This document shows positions 53,422 to 62,733 of a DNA stretch of 64,000 bases, one piece after another. A model generated the notes under the pieces. The model worked only from the letters and a program-made list of their open reading frames with translations. It was not told the origin of the DNA and made no database searches. Location of the stretch: the NCBI RefSeq assembly GCF_914271545.1, contig NZ_CAJZAH010000003.1, forward strand, positions 124,001-188,000, given 5' to 3'. Position numbers and translations under genes: made by a program. This DNA comes from Cupriavidus respiraculi (lineage in GTDB: Bacteria; Pseudomonadota; Gammaproteobacteria; Burkholderiales; Burkholderiaceae). Each line of letters opens with the position of its first letter. Position 1 is the first letter of the stretch.

Positions 53422-54279
53422 ATGCTTAAACGTCTCGCCCTGTACGCGCGCCTGGTGCGCATCGACAAGCCCATCGGCACGCTGCTGCTGCTCTGGCCCA
53501 CGCTGTGGGCATTGTGGATGGCCGCGGGCGGGCCACCGGACGGCGGTGTGTTCTGGATTTTCGTGGCCGGCACCTTTCTGATGCGCTCGGCCGGTTGCGC
53601 GATGAACGACTGGGCCGACCGCGATTTCGACCGCCATGTGAAGCGCACCGCCGAGCGCCCGCTGACGGCCGGACGCATCGCCCCGTGGGAAGCGCTGGCG
53701 GTGGCCGCGGTGCTGGCGCTGCTGGCCTTCGCGCTGATCACGCCGCTGAACGCGCTGACCAAATGGATGGCGGTGGCCGCGGTGTTCATCGCCGGCACCT
53801 ATCCGTTCTTCAAGCGCTTCTTCGCCATCCCGCAGGCCTATCTCGGGATCGCCTTCGGCTTCGGCATCCCGATGGCCTTCGCCGCCGTGCAGGACCAGGT
53901 GCCGGCGGTGGCCTGGGTCATGCTCATCGCCAACGTGTTCTGGGCGGTGGCCTACGACACCGCCTACGCGATGGTGGACCGCGACGACGATCTGCTGATC
54001 GGCATGCGCACCTCGGCCATCACCTTCGGCCGCTTCGACGTGGCGGCGATCATGCTGTGCTACGCCGCCTTCCTGGCGCTGATGGGCTGGGCCGGCGCCG
54101 CGCTGGCGCTGGGCTGGCCGTACTGGGTGGGACTGGCCGCGGCGCTTGGCTGCGCGCTGTACCACTACACGCTGATCCGCGACCGCGACCGGATGCGCTG
54201 CTTCGCCGCCTTCCGCCACAACAACTGGCTGGGTGCCTGCGTGTTCGCCGGCACCGCGCTGGCGTACGCCCTGCGCTGA
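53422..54279 (+). CDS. ubiA: 4-hydroxybenzoate polyprenyltransferase
   Basis: Membrane prenyltransferase that attaches the polyprenyl tail to 4-hydroxybenzoate in ubiquinone synthesis. 285 residues, about eight transmembrane segments. Both Asp-rich motifs are present: [19 protein letters not shown] and [17 protein letters not shown]. The start at 53422 follows the dps terminator. It ends 7 bp from the end of the convergent proC. Confidence 0.96.
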   Translation: MLKRLALYARLVRIDKPIGTLLLLWPTLWALWMAAGGPPDGGVFWIFVAGTFLMRSAGCAMNDWADRDFDRHVKRTAERPLTAGRIAPWEALAVAAVLALLAFALITPLNALTKWMAVAAVFIAGTYPFFKRFFAIPQAYLGIAFGFGIPMAFAAVQDQVPAVAWVMLIANVFWAVAYDTAYAMVDRDDDLLIGMRTSAITFGRFDVAAIMLCYAAFLALMGWAGAALALGWPYWVGLAAALGCALYHYTLIRDRDRMRCFAAFRHNNWLGACVFAGTALAYALR

Positions 54280-54286
54280 CGCCCGG

Positions 54287-55126
54287 TTAGCTCTCGCGGC
54301 CGAATTCCTCGCCCATCTCCGTGCCGCGCGCCGCGGCCGCGGCCATCGCCTGCACGAAGCTGTCGGCCACGCCCTGCTGCTCCAGCACCGTCAGCGCCGC
54401 GTAGGTAGTGCCGCCCTTGGACGTCACCCGCTCGCGCAGCACGCTGACCGGCTCGGACGACTGCGCCGCCAGCGCCGCCGCCCCGCGGAAGGTCTGCACC
54501 GCGAGCTGGCGGCCCTGTTCGGCGGTCAGGCCTAGCTGCGCGCCGGCCTTTTCCATCGCCTCGATCATGTAGAAAACGTAGGCCGGGCCGCTGCCCGACA
54601 GCGCCGTGACGGCGTCCATGCGCGCATCGCCCTCGACCCACACGCACTGGCCCACTGCCTCCGCCACCGCCGTGGCCACCGCGCGATCGGTCTCCGGCAG
54701 TCCGGCGGGCGCGGTCATCCCCGTCATGCCCATGCCCGCCAGCGCTGGGGTATTGGGCATCGCGCGCACCACGCGGGCATGGCCGCCCAGCCAGCGCTGC
54801 ATGTCCTGCAGCCGGATGCCGGCCGCGACGCTGATCACCAGGCTGTCGCCGCCGGCGGCCTGCATCCGCGGCAGCAGCTGCACCGCCGCTTCGCGGAACT
54901 GCTGCGGCTTGACCGCCATCACGATGACCTTGGCCTCGGCCAGCGCCGCGTCGGCCGCCTCGCAGACCTGCACGCCGAGATCGCGCTGCAGGCGCTCGCG
55001 CGCCTGCGCGAAAGGATCCGCGACGCGCACCGAGCCGGGCGGCACGCCGCGCGCGATCAGGCCGCCGATCAGGGCGGTGGCGAGATTGCCACCACCGACG
55101 AAGCCGAAAGTAAGGGTAGAAAGCAT
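54287..55126 (-). CDS. proC: Pyrroline-5-carboxylate reductase
   Basis: Last step of proline synthesis. 279 residues from ATG 55126: the N-terminal NAD(P) motif is FGFVGGGNLATALIGGL, and the C-terminal signature is ALSGSGPAYVFYMIEAM with VTSKGGTTYAAL. It lies 104 bp downstream of yggS, the conserved yggS-proC pair. Confidence 0.96.
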   Translation of the reverse strand: MLSTLTFGFVGGGNLATALIGGLIARGVPPGSVRVADPFAQARERLQRDLGVQVCEAADAALAEAKVIVMAVKPQQFREAAVQLLPRMQAAGGDSLVISVAAGIRLQDMQRWLGGHARVVRAMPNTPALAGMGMTGMTAPAGLPETDRAVATAVAEAVGQCVWVEGDARMDAVTALSGSGPAYVFYMIEAMEKAGAQLGLTAEQGRQLAVQTFRGAAALAAQSSEPVSVLRERVTSKGGTTYAALTVLEQQGVADSFVQAMAAAAARGTEMGEEFGRES

Positions 55127-55230
55127 GAGGGTCTCTGGCTGGCTAGCGGATTGGAAACGAAGGAGAAGGTCCGGCGCCGTGGGCGGCGCTCGCATCTGGC
55201 ATCACGACAAAGGCGGCAATGAACGACGGC

Positions 55231-55932
55231 TCAGGCTGCGGCCGCGGGACGGGCGCCGAAGATGGCGGTGCCGATGCGCACCATGGTCGCCCCTTCCGCG
55301 ATGGCGGCCTCCATGTCGTCGGACATGCCCATCGACAGCGTATCGACCTCGATGCCGGCCTCCCGCAGTTCGCGCATCAGCTCGCGCATCCGCGCGAAGG
55401 GCTTGCGCTGCGCGACCGGATCGTCGGTCGGCGCCGGAATCGCCATCAGGCCGCGCAGCCGCACGCCGCTCAGTCCCGCGATCTCGCGCGCCAGCGGCAG
55501 CACCTGGGCGGGGTCGACGCCGCCCTTGCTGGCCTCCGCGCTGATATTGACCTGGATGCAGACCTGCAATGGCGGCAACGACGCGGGCCGCTGCGACGAG
55601 AGCCGCTCGGCGATGCGCAGCCGGTCCACCGAATGCACCCAGTCGAACTGCTCGGCGACCGCGCGCGTCTTGTTGCTCTGCAGGGGGCCGATGAAATGCC
55701 ACTGCAACGCGCCGCGCAGATCGGCCAGCTGCGCGATCTTGTCGCCCCCTTCCTGCACGTAGTTCTCGCCGAAGGCGTGTTGTCCGGCCTCGTGGGCAAT
55801 GCGCACGTCGGCCGCGGAAAACGTCTTGGATACCGCCAGCAACGCGACCGTGCCGGGCGGCCTGCCGGCTTGTTGTTCCGCCGCCGCGAGACGCCGCCTG
55901 ACGGCTTGCAAGTTGGCGACGATTACCGACAT
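55231..55932 (-). CDS. yggS: PLP homeostasis protein YggS
   Basis: A pyridoxal phosphate-binding protein that buffers vitamin B6 and affects amino and keto acid pools; 233 residues from ATG 55932. The PLP Lys is in ALLAVSKTFSAADV, and HAFGENYVQEGGDKI, WHFIGPLQSNKTRA and LSMGMSDDMEAAIAEGATMVRIG are family signatures. Divergent from pilT with only 54 bp between them, an arrangement conserved across many proteobacteria. Confidence 0.96.
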   Translation of the reverse strand: MSVIVANLQAVRRRLAAAEQQAGRPPGTVALLAVSKTFSAADVRIAHEAGQHAFGENYVQEGGDKIAQLADLRGALQWHFIGPLQSNKTRAVAEQFDWVHSVDRLRIAERLSSQRPASLPPLQVCIQVNISAEASKGGVDPAQVLPLAREIAGLSGVRLRGLMAIPAPTDDPVAQRKPFARMRELMRELREAGIEVDTLSMGMSDDMEAAIAEGATMVRIGTAIFGARPAAAA

Positions 55933-55986
55933 AATCCCGCGAACATATATAAGAAGCATCAATAATAAAAGTCGGGGTCATTATAG
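55933..55986. promoter_or_regulatory. Short AT-rich divergent promoter region, yggS and pilT
   Basis: The 54-bp gap is unusually AT-rich, with overlapping TATATAA- and ATAATAAAA-like stretches that could provide -10 elements in both directions. I cannot assign exact hexamers. Confidence 0.45.
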
Positions 55987-57030
55987 ATGGACATCGCGCA
56001 GCTATTGGCTTTCGCCGTCAAGAACAAGGCATCCGATCTCCATCTATCGGCCGACATGCCGCCGATGGTCCGAATCCACGGCGATATGCGGCGCATCAAC
56101 GTCGCCGCGATGTCGCACAAGGATGTGCACGCCATGGTGTACGACATCATGAGCGACACCCAGCGCAAGGGCTACGAGGAACGGCTGGAAATCGATTTCT
56201 CGTTCGAGATCGCGGGCCTCTCGCGCTTTCGCGTCAACGCCTATAACACCCAGCGCGGCGCCGCCGCGGTATTCCGCACCATTCCCTCGAAGGTATTGAC
56301 GCTCGAAGAGCTGCGCGCGCCGGCGGTATTCGCCGACCTGTGCATGAAGCCGCGCGGGCTGGTGCTGGTCACGGGGCCGACCGGCTCCGGCAAGTCGACC
56401 ACGCTGGCCGCAATGGTGGACCATCGCAACGAGCACGACATGGGCCACATCCTGACGGTGGAAGACCCGATCGAGTTCGTCCACACGTCCAAGAAAAGCC
56501 TGATCAACCAGCGCGAGCTCGGCCCGCACACCCATTCCTTCGCCAACGCGCTGCGCTCGGCGTTGCGCGAGGATCCCGACGTGGTGCTGGTGGGCGAACT
56601 GCGCGACCTGGAGACGATCCGGCTGGCGCTGACCGCCGCCGAGACCGGGCACCTGGTCTTCGGCACGCTGCATACCAGCTCGGCGGCCAAGACCATCGAC
56701 CGGGTGGTCGATGTGTTCCCGCCGGAGGAAAAGGACATGGTCCGCACCATGCTGTCCGAATCGCTGGAAGCGGTGATCTCGCAGACGCTGCTGAAGACGC
56801 GCGATGGCAACGGCCGCACCGCGGCGCACGAGATCATGATCGCCACCCCGGCCATTCGCCATCTCATCCGCGAGAACAAGATCGCGCAGATGTACTCGAT
56901 GATGCAGACCAGCAGCGGCCTGGGCATGCAGACGCTGGACCAGTGCCTGTCCGACCTGATCAAGCGCGGCCTGATCAGCTACGGCGACGCGCGCGCCGTC
57001 GCCAAGAACCCGGACGCGATCGCGGCCTGA
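55987..57030 (+). CDS. pilT: Type IV pilus retraction ATPase PilT
   Basis: Hexameric motor that depolymerises type IV pili for twitching. 347 residues; DIAQLLAFAVKNKASDLHLSADMPP start, Walker A GPTGSGKSTT near residue 130, the Asp box HILTVEDPIEFVH, Walker B DVVLVGELRDLETI and His box LVFGTLHTSSA. The AIRHLIRENK retraction motif is present. pilU follows 73 bp later. Confidence 0.97.
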   Translation: MDIAQLLAFAVKNKASDLHLSADMPPMVRIHGDMRRINVAAMSHKDVHAMVYDIMSDTQRKGYEERLEIDFSFEIAGLSRFRVNAYNTQRGAAAVFRTIPSKVLTLEELRAPAVFADLCMKPRGLVLVTGPTGSGKSTTLAAMVDHRNEHDMGHILTVEDPIEFVHTSKKSLINQRELGPHTHSFANALRSALREDPDVVLVGELRDLETIRLALTAAETGHLVFGTLHTSSAAKTIDRVVDVFPPEEKDMVRTMLSESLEAVISQTLLKTRDGNGRTAAHEIMIATPAIRHLIRENKIAQMYSMMQTSSGLGMQTLDQCLSDLIKRGLISYGDARAVAKNPDAIAA

Positions 57031-57103
57031 GCCGCGCCCATCCGGCCGCTTCGCCGCTTCCTTTGCCGATCCGCCGCCTGGCGCGGCGCCACCGAGGTAA
57101 CCC

Positions 57104-58243
57104 ATGCTCGACCGCGACTCCGCCCACAAGTACGTCAGCGACCTGCTCGCGCTGATGGTGAGCAACCGGGGCTCCGACCTGTTCATCACCGCCGATTTTC
57201 CGCCCGCCATCAAGGTGGACGGCAAGATCACGCCGGTCTCGCAGCAGCCGCTCACGCCGGTCCAGGCGCAGGGTCTGGTGCGGTCGATCATGAACGAGCG
57301 GCAGATGGCCGAGTTCGAGACCAGCCGCGAATGCAATTTCGCGATCAGCACGCCGGCTTCCGGGCGCTTCCGCGTATCGGCCTTTATCCAGCAAGGCAAG
57401 GCCGGCATGGTGGTGCGCACGATCAATACGCGCATCCCGACCGTCGGCGACCTGGACCTGCCGCCGACGCTGCACGAGATCGTGATGGCCAAGCGCGGCC
57501 TGGTGATCGTGACCGGCGCCACCGGCTCGGGCAAGTCGACGACGCTGGCGGCGATGCTCGACCATCGCAACGCCAACTCCTACGGCCATATCATCACCAT
57601 CGAGGACCCGATCGAGTACGTGCACGCGCACCAGAACTGCATCGTCACGCAACGCGAAGTTGGCATCGATACCGAGTCGTGGCACGTGGCGCTGAAGAAC
57701 ACGCTGCGGCAGGCGCCCGACGTGATCCTGATCGGCGAGATCCGCGATCGCGAGACTATGGAATACGCGATGCAGTACGCGGAAACCGGCCATCTGTGCC
57801 TGGCCACGCTGCATGCCAACAACGCCAACCAGGCGATCGACCGCATCGTCAACTTCTTCCCCGAGGAAAAGCGCCAGCAGTTGCTGATCGACCTGTCGCT
57901 GAACCTGAAGGCCATGATTTCGCAGCGCCTGCTGCCGCGCAAGGGCGGCAAGGGACGCGTGCCCGCCGTCGAGATCATGATCGGCACGCCGCTGGTGGCC
58001 GACCTGATCTTCAAGGGCGAGATCCACGAACTGAAGGAGGTCATCAAGAAGTCGCGGGAGCAGGGCATGGTCTCGTTCGACCAGGCGCTGTTCGAGCTGT
58101 ACGAGGCGGACAAGATCCAGTACGAGGACGCGCTGCGCAACGCCGACTCGCTCAATGACCTGCGGCTGATGATCAAGCTGCATGGCAGCCGTGCCGCCGA
58201 CACCGAGCCGGGCTCGGGTACCGACCATCTCAACGTGGTCTGA
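57104..58243 (+). CDS. pilU: Type IV pilus retraction ATPase PilU
   Basis: Accessory retraction ATPase that works with PilT under load. 379 residues, with Walker A GATGSGKSTT, Asp box HIITIEDPIEYVHAH, Walker B DVILIGEIRDRETM and His box LCLATLHANNANQ. It keeps the longer C-terminal tail that distinguishes PilU from PilT. Confidence 0.96.
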   Translation: MLDRDSAHKYVSDLLALMVSNRGSDLFITADFPPAIKVDGKITPVSQQPLTPVQAQGLVRSIMNERQMAEFETSRECNFAISTPASGRFRVSAFIQQGKAGMVVRTINTRIPTVGDLDLPPTLHEIVMAKRGLVIVTGATGSGKSTTLAAMLDHRNANSYGHIITIEDPIEYVHAHQNCIVTQREVGIDTESWHVALKNTLRQAPDVILIGEIRDRETMEYAMQYAETGHLCLATLHANNANQAIDRIVNFFPEEKRQQLLIDLSLNLKAMISQRLLPRKGGKGRVPAVEIMIGTPLVADLIFKGEIHELKEVIKKSREQGMVSFDQALFELYEADKIQYEDALRNADSLNDLRLMIKLHGSRAADTEPGSGTDHLNVV

Positions 58244-58323
58244 AAACGCCGCGCGATCGCGCGCTCGCATCGCAATAAGGCCGTCCGGCGCGGTATGCTT
58301 TGCGCTCCGATGAGGAGGTCGCC

Positions 58324-58842
58324 ATGCAAGACGCCAAGCCCAACGCCAGATCCAATGTTTTCCAGTTCGAAGCCAGTTCGCTCGCCGGGCAGCCGGTGCC
58401 GCTGTCGCAGTTCGAAGGCAGGGTGCTGCTGATCGTCAACACCGCCAGCGAATGCGGATTCACCCCGCAATACGCCGGCCTGCAGCAGCTTCACGACAAA
58501 TACGCGGCCCGCGGCTTCGAGGTGCTCGGCTTTCCGTGCAACCAGTTCGGCAAGCAGGAGCCGGGCGATGCGCAGCAGATCGGCCAGTTCTGCGAGACGC
58601 GCTTCGGAGTGGGATTCCCGATGTTCGCGAAGATCGACGTCAACGGCGCCAATGCCCATCCGCTGTATCGCTGGCTGACCGCCGAGGCGCCCGGGCTGCT
58701 GGGCATCGGCGCCATCAAGTGGAATTTCACCAAGTTCCTGCTGCGCCGCGACGGCACGGTGTTCAAGCGCTACGCGCCGCAGACCAAGCCGGCGGAGATC
58801 GAGAAGGACATCGAGGCGCTGCTGGCAGGCCCGGCCGCCTGA
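58324..58842 (+). CDS. Glutathione peroxidase family protein
   Basis: A 172-residue thiol peroxidase of the GPx/BtuE family. The peroxidatic Cys44 is in VNTASECGFTPQY, and the catalytic Gln and Trp-Asn come in FPCNQFGKQEPG and KWNFTKFL. These are Cys, not selenocysteine, enzymes and usually use thioredoxin. The start at 58324 is fixed by a near-perfect GAGGAGGT ribosome site. No signal peptide. It stands 80 bp after pilU. Confidence 0.92.
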   Translation: MQDAKPNARSNVFQFEASSLAGQPVPLSQFEGRVLLIVNTASECGFTPQYAGLQQLHDKYAARGFEVLGFPCNQFGKQEPGDAQQIGQFCETRFGVGFPMFAKIDVNGANAHPLYRWLTAEAPGLLGIGAIKWNFTKFLLRRDGTVFKRYAPQTKPAEIEKDIEALLAGPAA

Positions 58843-58894
58843 GCGGCGGGCCGGTCCGGCAGCGCTGCGATCCCCGCCGCCGCGCGCCGTCGGA

Positions 58895-60367
58895 TCAGGA
58901 GCAGGGCGCCGCGGTGGCGACGCCCGGACGGGTCGCCGCCGTGGTCGGCGATTCCTCCGCACCGAGCGTGTTGTTGGTGAACTTGCAGCCGTAGGCCGGG
59001 TTGGCCACCACCGCCGGGTCCAGTACCTCGTCGCCGGCCGGCTTCACGCCGTTCTGTTCCCAGTTGATCATGTCGTCGAACGCGGTCTGCTGCTCCGCCA
59101 CCGTGAAGTCGCAGTGGCTGATGCCGCGGATCGCGCGCTGCACGAGCCAGTTGGCGGTGCCGTTGGCGTCCGCGCGGCGCTTGTAGATCTGCTCCATGCT
59201 GAACGGCACGTACATGTCGCCGAGCGTATGGAGCGTGACCACCGGCACGCCGATGCGGGCATTGGTCTTAGGAATCCAGCGCACGCCGTCGCGGCGGGCA
59301 CGGTTCGCGTCGTCGGCGGGGACCACGCGATAGATCGTGTCGTTGAACGCCTGCTCGACGGCCGACACCGCGGGATCGTTGTCGAGCTGGAAGGTGATCC
59401 CGCGCGTATCGACCACGTTCTTGTTCAGGATGCCGTTGACCGAGCCGTCCTGGCCGAAGGTGCTCCAGACCGCGTCCTGCAGCGGCCTGGCGGCCGGCCC
59501 GCCGAAGCTGATATCGAACAGAGGCCGCTCGCCGCCGGTCAATCCCTTCACCACCTGTTTTAGCTTGTCGCCCTGCGGCGTGGTGGCGCCGGGATAGCTC
59601 ACGAACAGCGCGGCCTGCACCGCCGGCGCGATCTGCGCCCAGTTCGGCACCGGCCACGAGCTCGCGGGAAAGCCGGCGAGCTGCTGGGCCGCGGTCTGGT
59701 AGGCGCCGAAATAATTGAACAGCTCGGTGTCGCCGAGCACGCCGCACATCGGCACCGCGCCGTGGTAGCGCACCTTGTGGTTGGCCGCCTCGATGTTTTC
59801 CTCGTCCACCGCCGCGGCGGCAATATGGCCGCCCATGGAATGGCCGACGATATAGACGCGGCCGGGGGGCGCGAGCGCGCGGCCGTTGTCCAGCGCGATG
59901 CGCGGGAAGGCCAGCGCCAGCGCATTGGTGTCCTCCAGCCCGGCGCGTACGTCGTAGTAGTTCTTCGAATAGCTGGACGCGGCCCACGCATAGCCGGCGT
60001 TCAGCAGATGCCGGCGGATGCTCGGCATGGAGACGCTCAGTTCGGGCACCGTGCCCGCATAGCCGTGGGCGTACATCACCAGCTTGCCGTTCCAGTTCTT
60101 CGGCACCTCGATCCGGTAGCCGGCGCCATCCAGCACGCCCCACCAGCGGTCGGCATCCGGCGCGCCGGCGAGCGCGGCAAACGGCAGCCTGGTTGCGTCC
60201 GCGGTGAACGTGCGGTCGTCCTGCGCCCGTTTTTCCTCCGGCTCTACGACCGGGGGCTGCTCGACCACCGGCGGCGTGGCGTCGTCATCGTCGTCGCCGC
60301 CGCAGCCGTGCAGCAGCGCGGCGGCCAGCAGGACGAACGCGGTGGTCTTGCCAAGGTGTGGATGCAT
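58895..60367 (-). CDS. Lipoprotein alpha/beta hydrolase
   Basis: A 490-residue secreted lipoprotein. Signal core FVLLAAALLHGC gives lipidated Cys22, followed by GGDDDDD and a Pro/Glu/Val-rich tether (residues about 28-50). The hydrolase domain has LVMYAHGYAGT as oxyanion-strand motif and nucleophile Ser177 in VGHSMGGHIA. A later VTLHTLGDMYVPF could supply the Asp and RGISHCDF the His. A poly-hydroxyalkanoate depolymerase, peptidase or esterase are all possible; I cannot choose. GGAGAC before the ATG at 60367. Four Cys in the domain may pair in the periplasm. Confidence 0.8.
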   Translation of the reverse strand: MHPHLGKTTAFVLLAAALLHGCGGDDDDDATPPVVEQPPVVEPEEKRAQDDRTFTADATRLPFAALAGAPDADRWWGVLDGAGYRIEVPKNWNGKLVMYAHGYAGTVPELSVSMPSIRRHLLNAGYAWAASSYSKNYYDVRAGLEDTNALALAFPRIALDNGRALAPPGRVYIVGHSMGGHIAAAAVDEENIEAANHKVRYHGAVPMCGVLGDTELFNYFGAYQTAAQQLAGFPASSWPVPNWAQIAPAVQAALFVSYPGATTPQGDKLKQVVKGLTGGERPLFDISFGGPAARPLQDAVWSTFGQDGSVNGILNKNVVDTRGITFQLDNDPAVSAVEQAFNDTIYRVVPADDANRARRDGVRWIPKTNARIGVPVVTLHTLGDMYVPFSMEQIYKRRADANGTANWLVQRAIRGISHCDFTVAEQQTAFDDMINWEQNGVKPAGDEVLDPAVVANPAYGCKFTNNTLGAEESPTTAATRPGVATAAPCS

Positions 60368-60706
60368 CGTTGTCTCCGTGATTTTGGTTTTCGATGGCGG
60401 ATGCGATCCGGTGGTGCGCTGCATGGGGCGCTGGCCCGGGGGAGGGGGCGGCATTGCGAGGGGATCGCGCTGTCACTCTAAGCCCGGCCGGCCGTAACGT
60501 TAAGTGCGGCGATATGAAGGCGTCGATGCGGTGTCGCATGGTGGGGGATATCCCGCATCGTTCGAATGGGGCATCGGTGCTACGCGGAGCACCGTTTCGG
60601 AATTCGTCGGCAGCTTTTGCTTTGCGCGCGCACACCGGCATCGCGTCGCGGCGGCGGTGCTAACTTGGCGGCAATCGTCGTCCGGTCCCTTCTTTCAGGA
60701 CTCTCC
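60368..60706. other. Intergenic region between divergent hydrolase and unknown gene
   Basis: About 340 bases upstream of two divergent genes. It includes the palindrome TAACGTTA (60495-60502) next to a CCGGCCGGCC run. No clear promoter, RNA gene or reading frame was recognised. Confidence 0.4.
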
Positions 60707-61462
60707 ATGCCAGACATCTCCCCGATCCAGCCCACACCCATTCAACCGATTTCCCCCGCTCGATATGGCGGCGATACCGGTCCCGCGTTGCAGGCGTTCC
60801 CGCGCGATCCCGAGCGCAACTGGTACGAAACGGCGCGCAAGGAAATGCACAATCCCGGCGCTTCTCCCGCCGACAAGCCCAAGTGGATCAAGCCCGATCC
60901 TCCCTTGACGCCCGGCATGAGCCTCGCCGACCTGAAGGCGCTGGCGGTGAAGAACAACTGGGAAGCGATGGCTTTCACGCGCCCCGGTCCTCCCGCCGTG
61001 CTGACCGTCGTCCGGTTCCGCGCGGGCGGCGATCCGCTGGTCTCCACCGACGGCAAATCCTTCGCCGTGCTGGACGAGGTTCATCACCTGCCGACCATCT
61101 GGCAGCACCACGCCGACATCCATTGCCGGCGCGTCAAGGAGCAGAGCAGTTGGGACGAAGAGGCGCGGCGCCGGCATGTGGGCATGCATCTGGACGCGCT
61201 GGCGCAGCAGATCGACACGCTGGACCACGATCTGCAGGAGTACCGGAAGGCAGCCCTCGAGGCCGCCGACTCCTGCAGCCTGAAAGCCGCGGTGGATGCC
61301 TGCCAGATGCTGCGCACGAGGCTGGAAGCGGAACGGTCCGCCCTGATGGCCGAACAGGAAGTCGATCTGATGGAGCCGCGCGTGCTGCCACGCGCGCCGC
61401 AAGCGGTGCAGCCGCCGGTCCCTCCTGCCGTGGCCGCGCCGGGACAGCGTCTGACCAGATGA
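60707..61462 (+). CDS. Unrecognised protein with Pro-rich N-terminus and coiled coil
   Basis: A 251-residue protein I do not recognise. Residues 1-30 are rich in Pro, Ile and Ser (ISPIQPTPIQPISPARYGG). The middle contains NWYETARKEMHN and a globular segment around AVKNNWEAMAFTRPGPP. Residues about 155-220 are a likely coiled coil (LDALAQQIDTLDHDLQEYRKA), and the tail is again Pro/Ala-rich. It has no signal peptide or membrane helix. A secreted effector is conceivable from the Ser/Pro-rich start but unsupported. ATG at 60707 was chosen as the start of the polar N-terminus; the frame is open back to 60566. Confidence 0.6.
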   Translation: MPDISPIQPTPIQPISPARYGGDTGPALQAFPRDPERNWYETARKEMHNPGASPADKPKWIKPDPPLTPGMSLADLKALAVKNNWEAMAFTRPGPPAVLTVVRFRAGGDPLVSTDGKSFAVLDEVHHLPTIWQHHADIHCRRVKEQSSWDEEARRRHVGMHLDALAQQIDTLDHDLQEYRKAALEAADSCSLKAAVDACQMLRTRLEAERSALMAEQEVDLMEPRVLPRAPQAVQPPVPPAVAAPGQRLTR

Positions 61463-61475
61463 TGCGAGGCGGACT

Positions 61476-62201
61476 TCAGTGCGGAATGAAGGCCGCCAGC
61501 ACCGGCACCAGCACCGCCGTGACCACGCCATTCAGGCCCATGCCGAGCGCGGCAAAGGCGCCGGCCTCCTCGCTGACCTGAAAGGCGCGCGCCGTGCCGA
61601 TGCCGTGCGCCGCCACCCCGGTGGCGAACCCGCGCACGCTGTAGTCGCGCATGCCGAGCAGGTTCAGGATCTTGGTGGCGCTGACCGCGCCGATGATGCC
61701 GGTGCCCATCACCAGCACCGCGGTCAGCGAGGGCAGGCCGCCGATCTTCTCGGCCACGCCCATGGCGATCGGAATGGTCACCGATTTGGGCGCCAGCGAG
61801 CGCACCACCTCGGGGGAGGCGCCGAGCAGCCAGGCGATGCCCACCGCGGACACCACCGCGACGATCGAGCCGGCCAGCAGGCCGCCAAGGAGCGGCAGCA
61901 CGTTGGCGCGCAGCTTGGGCAGCTGCTGGTAGAGCGGCACCGCCAGCGCCACGGTGGCCGGTCCCAGCAGGAAATGCACGAACTGCGCGCCGTCGAAGTA
62001 AGTCTTGTACGGCGTGCCCGTCACCGTCAGCACCGCAACAAGCAGCGCGACCGCGATCATCACCGGATTGGCCAGCGGCGAGAAGCGCGCCCGCTGGTAG
62101 ATGCGGAAGGCGAAGACGTAGGCGAGCAGCGTGGCGGTCAGCCCCAGCAGCGGGCTGGCGGCCAGATAGACCCAGATTTCGTTGAGGCGGGGCGTGATCA
62201 T
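61476..62201 (-). CDS. lrgB: LrgB/YohK-family membrane protein
   Basis: A 241-residue inner-membrane protein with about eight transmembrane segments. It has the LrgB signature LAPKSVTIPIAMGVAEKIGG and the C-terminal RAFQVSEEAGAFAALGMGLNG. LrgB proteins act with LrgA as holin/antiholin-like or organic acid transport components. Its start overlaps the lrgA stop by 4 bases. Confidence 0.92.
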   Translation of the reverse strand: MITPRLNEIWVYLAASPLLGLTATLLAYVFAFRIYQRARFSPLANPVMIAVALLVAVLTVTGTPYKTYFDGAQFVHFLLGPATVALAVPLYQQLPKLRANVLPLLGGLLAGSIVAVVSAVGIAWLLGASPEVVRSLAPKSVTIPIAMGVAEKIGGLPSLTAVLVMGTGIIGAVSATKILNLLGMRDYSVRGFATGVAAHGIGTARAFQVSEEAGAFAALGMGLNGVVTAVLVPVLAAFIPH

Positions 62202-62605
62202 GCCTGTCCCCCGCTACCGTTTGCCGCCTCGTGCCCGGCGCCGGGCGCGCCTTCCCGCGGCGGCGGCTCCGGCTTGCGCATGAGAGCCCGCGTCACCAGC
62301 GCCGTGGTGGCGATGGCGAGCCAGGTCGACAGGACGAGCGCGACCAGCAGGGGCAGCCATTCGCCGCCGATGCGGCTGCCGTGCACCATGATGCCGACGC
62401 CGGCCGGCACGAACAGCAGCGACAGGTGCTTGAGCAGTTCGGAGGTGGTGCCCTGGATCACCGGCAGCAGCCGATCGTCGATCGCCAGCCAGCAGAACAG
62501 CAGGATCATCCCGATGACGGGACCGGGCACGGGCAGGCGCAGCGCGTAGCTGAACACCTCGCCGATGGATTGGAAGACCAGCAGGATGGCAAATGTCTGG
62601 AGCAT
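62198..62605 (-). CDS. lrgA: LrgA/CidA-family membrane protein
   Basis: A 135-residue membrane protein with four hydrophobic segments. The LPVPGPVIGMILLF and LFVPAGVGIM motifs are diagnostic for CidA/LrgA (YohJ). The C-terminus is a polar Pro/Gly-rich tail. It is coupled to lrgB by a 4-base overlap and lies 128 bp downstream of glcF on the same strand, suggesting a shared transcript with the glycolate oxidase genes. Confidence 0.92.
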   Translation of the reverse strand: MLQTFAILLVFQSIGEVFSYALRLPVPGPVIGMILLFCWLAIDDRLLPVIQGTTSELLKHLSLLFVPAGVGIMVHGSRIGGEWLPLLVALVLSTWLAIATTALVTRALMRKPEPPPREGAPGAGHEAANGSGGQA

Positions 62606-62733
62606 GCGACGGTGTGACGGATGGCGAGACGTGACAATACTGCCGCAGCCGCAATAAGGCCAGCGTCACGCTGCGTCAAATCACCACGCGCCGGGGCAGC
62701 GTCCGCCCACCGATTCCCGCTGGCGCGCCCCGT

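Noticed and set aside
60561-60606. Several TTCG tetramers upstream of the unknown protein, checked as a plant-inducible (hrpII) box
   Set aside because: The spacings are 31 and 3 bases; none gives TTCG-N16-TTCG.
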